Assembly: GCA_043746555.1 (NCBI GenBank)
Contig: JAYTQU010000033.1
Coordinates: 1-7,225 of the forward strand
Source: CAZQYC01 sp043746555
Lineage (GTDB): Bacteria; Pseudomonadota; Gammaproteobacteria; Steroidobacterales; Steroidobacteraceae
Direction of reading: 5' to 3'
Length of the DNA stretch: 7,225 nucleotides
Positions 1-5,855 of the stretch are shown here, piece by piece (the first letter of the stretch is position 1; each line of letters starts with the position of its first letter). The notes under the pieces are model-generated. The model saw only the letters and a list, made by a program, of their open reading frames with translations. It had not been told where the DNA came from and did not search any database. The translations under genes and the position numbers were made by a program.

Positions 1-882
1 GTAAAGCATCCGGAAAAAGTAGACATGGTGATTTTTCGCGAGAACACCGAAGATCTATACTCCGGTATCGAATTCGAGCAGGGCACGGAAGACGGCAAGA
101 AATTCATGGCTCTACTCAAAGCGAACTTCCCCAAACACTACGCCAAGATTCGCTTCCCCGAATCGAGCGGCATCGGTATCAAAAACGTCTCGCGCGAAGG
201 CACCGAGCGATTGTTCCGTGCGGCCGTGCAATATGCGATCGACAACAAACGCAAGAGCGTGACCATTGTTCACAAAGGAAACATTTTGAAATACACGGAA
301 GGTTCCTTCCGTGGTTGGTCGTACGCGTTGGCCGAACGCGAATTTGCCGACCAGGCGTACACCTGGGATCATTGGGAACGCACCAAGGCGGAAATAGGCG
401 AGAAGGCAGCCAATGCCGAACAAGACGCCGCCAAGGCGGGGGGCAAAATCATCGTGAAAGATGCGATTGCCGACATCACACTGCAACAGGTCCTAACGCG
501 ACCCGACGAATTCGATGTCATCGCTACGCTCAATTTGAATGGCGACTATTTATCGGATGCGCTCGCCGCACAAGTCGGCGGCATCGGCATCGCCCCCGGC
601 GGCAACATCAATTATATGACGGGTCATGCGCAGTTCGAAGCAACGCATGGCACGGCGCCGAAGTACGCGAATCAAGACAAGGTCAATCCCGGCTCGGTGA
701 TTCTCTCCGGCGAGATGATGCTGCGTTACATGGGTTGGACGGAAGCAGCCGATGCGATCATCAGCGCGATGGACAAAGCTATCGGTCAAAAGCAAGTCAC
801 CTACGATTTCGCGCGCTTGATGGAAGGCGCCAAAGAAATCAAGTGCAGCGAGTTCGGCGACGCGCTGATAAAGAACATGTGA
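1..882 (+). CDS. icd: NADP-dependent isocitrate dehydrogenase, 5'-truncated by window edge
   Basis: This cytoplasmic TCA-cycle enzyme oxidatively decarboxylates isocitrate to 2-oxoglutarate, producing NADPH. The frame is open from base 1 (VKHPEKVDMVIFREN), and codon 1 corresponds to about residue 141 of E. coli Icd, so roughly 140 N-terminal residues are missing. The internal ATG at base 25 is not the real start. Visible hallmarks are FRENTEDLYSGIE (substrate-binding Arg and the active-site Tyr of the E. coli enzyme), VHKGNILK (catalytic Lys), IADITLQQ and NLNGDYLSDALAAQVGG (metal-binding Asp residues). NADP rather than NAD specificity is indicated by the Lys-Tyr pair in ATHGTAPKYA (661-666) and the Tyr/Arg of TYDFARLM. 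The C-terminus KCSEFGDALIKNM closely matches E. coli. The stretch between SYALAEREF and IIVKDAIAD is longer than in E. coli and rich in Ala, Glu and Lys. The Ser phosphorylated by AceK lies upstream of the window. The family call is essentially certain. Confidence 0.97.
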   Translation, partial: VKHPEKVDMVIFRENTEDLYSGIEFEQGTEDGKKFMALLKANFPKHYAKIRFPESSGIGIKNVSREGTERLFRAAVQYAIDNKRKSVTIVHKGNILKYTEGSFRGWSYALAEREFADQAYTWDHWERTKAEIGEKAANAEQDAAKAGGKIIVKDAIADITLQQVLTRPDEFDVIATLNLNGDYLSDALAAQVGGIGIAPGGNINYMTGHAQFEATHGTAPKYANQDKVNPGSVILSGEMMLRYMGWTEAADAIISAMDKAIGQKQVTYDFARLMEGAKEIKCSEFGDALIKNM

Positions 883-897
883 GAGCGAGAGGTCGCT

Positions 898-979
898 AGG
901 AGTTAGGGGTTAGGAGTTAGCCAGAGTGGCGTTTGCGCTCTTCTTCTGGCTAACTACTAACGACCAACTCCTAACTCCT
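898..979. repeat. Palindromic element built of inverted GGRGTTA heptamers between icd and aceK
   Basis: The left arm (898-924) reads A, then the units GGAGTTA, GGGGTTA, GGAGTTA, then GCCAG. The right arm (946-979), read on the minus strand, is A, GGAGTTA, GGAGTTG, GTCGTTA, GTAGTTA, GCCAG. The two arms therefore carry three and four heptamers and share both end motifs. In RNA, 898-907 pairs with 970-979 and 909-924 with 946-961 with one mismatch (914/956). The extra right-hand unit bulges out at 962-969. The 21-base loop (925-945) can form a small GCG-TTTG-CGC hairpin. No U-run follows, so it does not look like an intrinsic terminator. It begins 16 bases after the icd stop and ends 8 bases before the aceK ATG. 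It may attenuate readthrough, protect the icd 3' end, or limit aceK translation; these roles are inferred. Whether it is a dispersed family cannot be seen here. Confidence 0.85.
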
Positions 980-987
980 TTCACTTC

Positions 988-2727
988 ATGTCCGCCCAAC
1001 CCTCCCCCGACCTCCTCGTCGAATCCTGCGCCGCCGAATTGGCGCGCGCATTCGCCGACTACAACGCCGAATTTCGCGCGATCACACGTCGTGCGCCGCA
1101 ACGCTTCGACGATCGAGATTGGAAAGGCAGCCAACGCGACGCGGTCGAACGTATCGAGCTTTACAAACGATGCGTCGCCACCTCCGTGGCCGCGATGCAC
1201 GAACATCTCGGCGATAACGTTCACGAGCGAGTCATCTGGAGCAGCATCAAACGACGCTTCGCGGAGTTGATCGAAGAACTGCCCGATAAGGAATTCGACA
1301 AAACCTTTTTCAACTCGGTCACGCGTACGACCTTCGGCACGGTGGGCGTCGACGCGGCGGTGGAATTTGTCGCCTTAGACCTCGATCCGATCGGCAGCAT
1401 TCAAACGAAAATCGAACCGAAGACGTACGTCGTGCGCGGCGCGCTCGATTTACTATTCGAAGAAGTGCTGGGCGATTTTCGCTTCAAAACCCCGTATCGA
1501 GATTTCGAACGCAGCGTCAAAATCATCGCCGATGAAGTGCGCGCTCACTACGAATCGGCCGGCGAACGTCGGCACATCGAAAAGCTCGAACTCATTCCGA
1601 CCGTCTTTTACCAAATGACGCGCGCCTATTTTGTTGGGCGTCTGGTGGGACGCGACTTCACTCGCCCGTTCGCGCTCGCACTTAAGAACGGCGATAGCGG
1701 CGTGATTGTCGATGCCATCATGCTCGACGAAAGCTTGGTGAGCATTCTATTCAGCTTCACTCGTTCCTACTTTCATGCGGACATCGCGCACGTTGGCGAA
1801 GTAGTCGTCTTTCTCAAAACGATTTTGCCGCGCAAACCCGTCAGCGAGTTGTACACCGTGCTTGGCCGCGCCAAACAAGGTAAAACCGAACGCTATCGCG
1901 AATTATTTCGACATCTACAGCAAAGCACCGATCAGTTTGCGCACGCGCCCGGCGAGAAAGGCTTGGTGATGGTGTGCTTCACGTTGCCGTCGTTCGATGT
2001 GGTATTCAAGTTGGTGCGCGACGTATTCCCGCCGTCCAAAAACACCACTCGCGAAGAAATACTCGCCAAGTACGAGATGGTGTTCAAACACGATCGCGGC
2101 GGCCGGCTGATCGACGCGCAGGAATTTAAGAAACTAAAATTTCCCAAGTCGCGCTTTGCACCGGCGTTGCTTGAAGAACTGCTCGCCGACACGGCGAACT
2201 CGGTGCATATCGTCGGGGAGGAGTTGCTTTTCGATCACATGTACATCGAACGTCGCATGACGCCGCTCAATCTTTACGTGCGCACGGCTTCCGTCGCCGA
2301 TGCCGAACGCGCCGTGCTCGACTACGGTCAATGCATTCGCGATCTTGCGGTCACCAATATCTTTGCCGGCGATCTGTTGCTCAAAAACTTTGGCGTCACG
2401 CGCCACGGCCGCGTGATTTTCTACGACTACGATGAGCTTTGCCAGGTCACCGAATGCCGCTTCCGCGAAGTGCCGGAAGCAAGCAACGACGAAGACGAAA
2501 TGCGCGGCGAAAGCTGGTTCTATGTGGCCGACAATGACGTCTTTCCCGAAACATTTATGCAATTTTTGGGATTCGATCGACACTTAAAAGAAGTGTTCCT
2601 GCAATCACACGCCGAAGTATTCACCGCCGATTGGTGGCGCGGCATTCAAGAACGCCTCCGCGAAGGCGATGTGCTCGAAGTGCTGCCGTACCACAAGCAT
2701 CGCGTGCGAGTGTTTAGCAGTTTGTAA
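988..2727 (+). CDS. aceK: Isocitrate dehydrogenase kinase/phosphatase AceK
   Basis: This bifunctional cytoplasmic enzyme phosphorylates isocitrate dehydrogenase on a Ser, inactivating it, and dephosphorylates it again, setting the split between the TCA cycle and the glyoxylate bypass. The 579-residue product matches the usual length (E. coli, 578) and aligns along its whole length. The N-terminal regulatory half contains FFNSVTRTTFG and ARSYF-like FTRSYFHADIA. The kinase-like half contains the ATP-loop motif APGEKGLV (residues 320-327), the ATP-contacting Lys341 in VFKLVRD, IERRMTPLN, the catalytic segment NIFAGDLLLKNFG (Asp462, Asn467, equivalent to E. coli Asp457 and Asn462) and FYDYDE (Asp480, Asp482, equivalent to Asp475 and Asp477). 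All key residues are present, so it should be active in both directions. The ATG at 988 is the first start after an in-frame stop at 958-960 and gives the family's normal N-terminus. No Shine-Dalgarno sequence is visible, which would fit low expression. It follows its substrate's gene rather than aceB-aceA as in E. coli. Confidence 0.97.
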   Translation: MSAQPSPDLLVESCAAELARAFADYNAEFRAITRRAPQRFDDRDWKGSQRDAVERIELYKRCVATSVAAMHEHLGDNVHERVIWSSIKRRFAELIEELPDKEFDKTFFNSVTRTTFGTVGVDAAVEFVALDLDPIGSIQTKIEPKTYVVRGALDLLFEEVLGDFRFKTPYRDFERSVKIIADEVRAHYESAGERRHIEKLELIPTVFYQMTRAYFVGRLVGRDFTRPFALALKNGDSGVIVDAIMLDESLVSILFSFTRSYFHADIAHVGEVVVFLKTILPRKPVSELYTVLGRAKQGKTERYRELFRHLQQSTDQFAHAPGEKGLVMVCFTLPSFDVVFKLVRDVFPPSKNTTREEILAKYEMVFKHDRGGRLIDAQEFKKLKFPKSRFAPALLEELLADTANSVHIVGEELLFDHMYIERRMTPLNLYVRTASVADAERAVLDYGQCIRDLAVTNIFAGDLLLKNFGVTRHGRVIFYDYDELCQVTECRFREVPEASNDEDEMRGESWFYVADNDVFPETFMQFLGFDRHLKEVFLQSHAEVFTADWWRGIQERLREGDVLEVLPYHKHRVRVFSSL

Positions 2728-2904
2728 CCGTAGTCTTTCGCCGCGAATCCGATAGCGGCCTCGCCTTACCGTTTTGGAAAGCATTCAAGGATAAGATTTA
2801 CGCGACTCGCTACAGAAATTGAGCGCACTGCCGATGCGTTTGCCTAAGGTGCCGAAGCTGGCCGCAGACCTCAGCGGCGCAGCGGTTGCTTCCCAGGATA
2901 CGTC
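2728..2904 (+). other. Non-coding leader before the signalling cassette
   Basis: No convincing gene was found in this 177-base gap on either strand. Two short GCCGC/GCGGC stems occur: 2740-2744 with 2755-2759, and 2861-2865 with 2874-2878. The second lies inside a possible outer stem pairing GAAGC (2854-2858) with GCTTC (2888-2892), so the folded leader would end just before the ribosome binding site at 2895-2898. The aceK transcript may end in the first part and a cassette promoter may lie in the gap, but I see neither a U-tract terminator nor a well-spaced sigma-70 promoter. Confidence 0.5.
2895..2898 (+). promoter_or_regulatory. Ribosome binding site of the histidine kinase gene
   Basis: AGGA lies six bases before the ATG at 2905. 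It supports that start over the later in-frame ATG codons inside the first PAS domain, and it contrasts with the missing Shine-Dalgarno sequence at aceK. Confidence 0.7.
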
Positions 2905-4656
2905 ATGTCTCAACGCGCCCCCGCCAGTTACGCCGCCGACAGTATTGCGCACAACGACGCGCAATCGACGCCGACGCTCGATGAGCTGTTGGCGGAAAAC
3001 GCTCGCTTGCGTTCCGATCTTCGTCTGCGCGAATGCGCACTCAATGCCATTTCGGCCGGCATCATGATCTTCGATATGCAAAGCAAAGGCCGGCCTATCG
3101 TTTATGCGAATCGCGCCTCGGCGGAACGCATGGGATATTCCATGCACGAGTTGATCGGCGAACCTTCAGCTCAGCTCACGCCACGCGAATTGAACGGCGA
3201 TCGTGGCCTGCAAGTTCGCGACGCAATGCAAGCCGGCCGATCGATTCGCGTTGAATTAATCACCGCACGCAAGGACGGCGGCAAGTATTGGGCGGGATTA
3301 ACGCTTACCCCGGTGTTCGCGGAAGCGCGCAAGCTGACTCACTACGTCAGCACTAGCACCGATATCACATCGCGACGCGCCGCCGAGCAACAAAATCAGC
3401 GCGATCGCGAACGTCTCGCTGCGGTCGTCGAATCGGCATTGGACGGCGTAATCGCCGTCGATAGCACGTTTCACATCACGCTGTTTAATCGCGCCGCGGA
3501 GAATATATTCGGTCACGCCGCCGGGGATCTGTTAGGCCAGCCGCTCGAATTGCTTTTGCCGGAACGATTTCGCGCCACGCACTTCGAACACATACGGCGT
3601 TTCGCGGCTTCCGCCGAAGCGCAGCGCGATATGAACTCGTTCGGCTCTCAGGATTCACCGGGTTCGCTTTTCGGTTTACGCGCCAATGGCGAGGAATTTC
3701 CCATTGAGGCGTCGATTTCGCGAGTCAGCGTGGGCGATGAGACGATACTCACAATCATACTGCGCGATATTTCTGAACGTGTAAAAGCGCAGGGAGAGCG
3801 TCTACGCCTCGAATCGCAGCTGCGACTGGCGCAAAAACTCGAAGCGGTGGGACAACTGGCCTCGGGTATCGCGCACGAAATCAATACGCCGATTCAATAC
3901 GTCGGCGATAGCGTCAACTTCTTAAAGACGGCGCGCGACAACGGCATGAAGGTGATGCAAGCCTATCGCCATGCCATCGTCTCACTCGAACAGGGCGCGA
4001 CGCTTACGGACATCAAGGAGACCATTCGCGTCGCCGAACAAGCGGCCGACATCGAATTCTATGAGACCGAAGTGCCGGATGCCTTTCAACGTACGCTGCA
4101 AGGCGTCGAACGCGTCGCCAATATCGTGCGCGCCATGAAAGAATTTTCTCATCCCGACGCGGGCGATCATCAAGAAGCCGATATCAATCGTGCGTTGGAG
4201 ACGACGTTGGTGGTGGCGCGCAACGAATACAAATACGTGGCGACGGTAACAACGGACTTTCAAGAACTACCGCTGATCGCCTGCAACATCGGCGAACTTA
4301 ATCAAGTGTTTCTCAATTTGATCGTCAATGCCGCGCATGCCGTCGGCGACACGGGCCAAGAGCCGCAAACCGGTCGAATCGACATTTGCACCGCATTAGA
4401 TGGCGATTTCGTCAAGGTGAGTATCTCGGATAATGGCTGCGGCATTCCGAGGAGCAATCTCGACAAAGTATTCGATCCCTTTTTTACGACCAAGGAAGTC
4501 GGCAAAGGCACGGGACAGGGATTAGCCATCGCTCGCTCCATCGTCGTCATCAAGCATCGCGGTTCGATCGACATCGAATCGAACGTCGGCCGAGGCACTA
4601 CCTTCACGCTACGCATACCGATCGGCGACAAATCCGCTACGGAGACTGTGATATGA
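2905..4656 (+). CDS. Cytoplasmic PAS-PAS sensor histidine kinase
   Basis: This two-component sensor kinase of 583 residues has no signal peptide or membrane segment, so it should sense a cytoplasmic cue. Domain order: a short coiled coil (about 24-42, LDELLAENARLRSDLRLRE); PAS 1 with its C-terminal cap (about 43-158, ending in YVSTSTDITSRR); PAS 2 (about 168-292, ending in ILRDISERV); a helical linker; the phosphoacceptor H-box GQLASGIAHEINTP with His324; and an ATPase domain with N-box NLIVNAAHAV (Asn475), G1 box DNGCGIP (509-515), F-box FDPFFTTK and G2 box GKGTGQGLA (533-541). All catalytic motifs are intact. His324 to Asn475 is 151 residues, clearly longer than usual, because the phosphotransfer hairpin carries an extra segment around 335-400. 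PAS 2 has His226 in LPERFRATH, where FixL- and DosP-type heme PAS domains have their proximal ligand, but a heme is not proven. The stop overlaps the next start (ATGA, 4653-4656). The two neighbouring receivers are the likely partners. Confidence 0.93.
   Translation: MSQRAPASYAADSIAHNDAQSTPTLDELLAENARLRSDLRLRECALNAISAGIMIFDMQSKGRPIVYANRASAERMGYSMHELIGEPSAQLTPRELNGDRGLQVRDAMQAGRSIRVELITARKDGGKYWAGLTLTPVFAEARKLTHYVSTSTDITSRRAAEQQNQRDRERLAAVVESALDGVIAVDSTFHITLFNRAAENIFGHAAGDLLGQPLELLLPERFRATHFEHIRRFAASAEAQRDMNSFGSQDSPGSLFGLRANGEEFPIEASISRVSVGDETILTIILRDISERVKAQGERLRLESQLRLAQKLEAVGQLASGIAHEINTPIQYVGDSVNFLKTARDNGMKVMQAYRHAIVSLEQGATLTDIKETIRVAEQAADIEFYETEVPDAFQRTLQGVERVANIVRAMKEFSHPDAGDHQEADINRALETTLVVARNEYKYVATVTTDFQELPLIACNIGELNQVFLNLIVNAAHAVGDTGQEPQTGRIDICTALDGDFVKVSISDNGCGIPRSNLDKVFDPFFTTKEVGKGTGQGLAIARSIVVIKHRGSIDIESNVGRGTTFTLRIPIGDKSATETVI
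4641..4644 (+). promoter_or_regulatory. Ribosome binding site of the REC-HDOD gene
   Basis: GGAG lies inside the 3' end of the kinase gene, eight bases before the ATG at 4653. Together with the ATGA overlap it supports that start and translational coupling to the kinase. Confidence 0.7.
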
Positions 4657-5855
4657 CGCGACTGTTATTCGTGGACGATGAACCGGAGATTCTCGCCGGA
4701 TTGCGCACCATGCTGCGGCCTCATCACACCGAGTGGCAAATGGAGTTCGTCGACTCCGGCGCGGCAGCTATTGCGGAATTCAAGAAAGCGCCTTTCGATC
4801 TTCTCTGCACCGATATGCGCATGCCGCAAATGGACGGCGCGCAGTTGTTGGCGCAGGTTGCCGAACAATGGCCGCAAACCATTCGCATCGTGCTGTCGGG
4901 TCACGCCGAATTAACGCAAACGATTCGCCTCGTTCCGATCGCTCACCAATACCTCAGCAAACCCTGCGATGTGAAACGCTTGGAAGGCACGATCCAGCAG
5001 TGCCTCAATATGCGCGCGCTGCTCGGTCGCGCCAATTTGCGCGCCATGGTGGGCCGCGTGAAAAAATTGCCCGCTTCTCCCAAAGCCTATCAAGCACTAT
5101 GCGCGGCCATGGCGCGCACGGAAACCACCGGTGCGGAGATCGCCAAGATCGTCGCCAAGGACACCGCCATCGCCGCGCGAGTGTTGCAAGTGGTCAATTC
5201 GGCGTTCTTTCGTTTGCCGCGGCAGATCGCAAAAATCGAACAAGCGGTTTCGTACCTGGGTTTTACCGCGATTCGCAATTTGGCGTTATCGGCGGAAGTG
5301 TTCTCCGCCGGCAAGCCGACGACGACTCTCAAAGGCTTCGATCTTACGACGTTGCAAACGGAAGCCATTAAAACCGCCGCCGTGATGCGCGCCCTAACCA
5401 AAGACACGCCGTTGGCGGACGACGCATTCGTTGTCGGCTTGTTGCACAACATCGGCGTGCTGATCTTCTTGGACATTTGTCCCGACAAACTCAAAACCGC
5501 CGGCGACGAGTCGCTTACCACCGGCGCACCGCTGCACGAGATGGAGCGCAAACACATCGGCGCGACGCAAGGCGAAGTGGGCGCGTACTTACTCGCACTA
5601 TGGGGTCTGCCGTATTCGATTATCGAAGCCGTTGCCTATCAACACACGCCGGAGCACGGATCGCGAATGGAGTTCGATCTACTTGCCGCATTGGTGATTG
5701 CGCTCACAACATTGGCGGAGGGAAAACAATTGCAACGTTCGCCGTCGCTGCATATCGATACGCAGTATTTGGAATCCGTTCATGCGCCGTTTTCACTGGA
5801 TGAAGCGCGCACGCGCGCGCATGCCGTCGTTCTTGCCGGAGAGCCTTCAACATGA
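4653..5855 (+). CDS. Response regulator with REC and HDOD domains
   Basis: This 400-residue response regulator probably acts through protein contacts rather than DNA. The N-terminal receiver (about 1-120) has the acidic pair Asp8/Asp9 in FVDDE, the phosphoacceptor Asp54 in CTDMRMPQMDG, the switch Ser82 in VLSGHAE and Lys103 in YLSKPCD, so it should accept phosphate. The HDOD domain (about 130-335) begins at MVGRVKKLPASPKAY and includes VVNSAFFRLPRQIAKIEQAVSYLG and NLALSAEVF, typical of the family. Its relic of the HD motif reads LLHNIG (His265, Asn266), so the second metal ligand is replaced. HDOD domains are generally regarded as non-catalytic signalling or scaffold modules. About 65 residues of unclear fold follow. 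No DNA-binding, GGDEF or EAL domain is present. It overlaps the upstream kinase and the downstream receiver gene by four bases each. The domain assignment is firm; the regulated process is unknown. Confidence 0.93.
   Translation: MTRLLFVDDEPEILAGLRTMLRPHHTEWQMEFVDSGAAAIAEFKKAPFDLLCTDMRMPQMDGAQLLAQVAEQWPQTIRIVLSGHAELTQTIRLVPIAHQYLSKPCDVKRLEGTIQQCLNMRALLGRANLRAMVGRVKKLPASPKAYQALCAAMARTETTGAEIAKIVAKDTAIAARVLQVVNSAFFRLPRQIAKIEQAVSYLGFTAIRNLALSAEVFSAGKPTTTLKGFDLTTLQTEAIKTAAVMRALTKDTPLADDAFVVGLLHNIGVLIFLDICPDKLKTAGDESLTTGAPLHEMERKHIGATQGEVGAYLLALWGLPYSIIEAVAYQHTPEHGSRMEFDLLAALVIALTTLAEGKQLQRSPSLHIDTQYLESVHAPFSLDEARTRAHAVVLAGEPST
5838..5843 (+). promoter_or_regulatory. Ribosome binding site of the REC/pseudo-HD-GYP gene
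   Basis: GGAGAG lies within the end of the REC-HDOD gene, eight bases before the ATG at 5852. It supports that start and coupled translation through the second ATGA overlap. Confidence 0.7.

Noticed and set aside
112..486. Long open frames antisense to icd and, elsewhere, antisense to aceK and the cassette genes
   Set aside because: They lie opposite strongly conserved coding sequence and their products show no recognisable domains; they are by-products of GC-rich codon use.
315..899. A 194-codon open frame overlapping icd in another + frame
   Set aside because: The product is Arg-rich and low in order, as expected of a shifted reading of icd, which is itself clearly real.
898..979. Reading the icd-aceK palindrome as a Rho-independent terminator of icd
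   Set aside because: There is no U-run after either arm, and the stem ends too close to the aceK start; a repeat element is the better description.
2774..2797. Possible sigma-70 promoter before the kinase gene: TTGGAA at 2774-2779 and TAAGAT at 2792-2797
   Set aside because: The spacer is only 12 bases, and the hexamer position 17 bases upstream of TAAGAT is CCGTTT, a poor match.
2905..3370. First PAS domain as a LOV-type blue-light sensor
   Set aside because: The flavin-binding NCRFLQ motif with its reactive Cys is absent.
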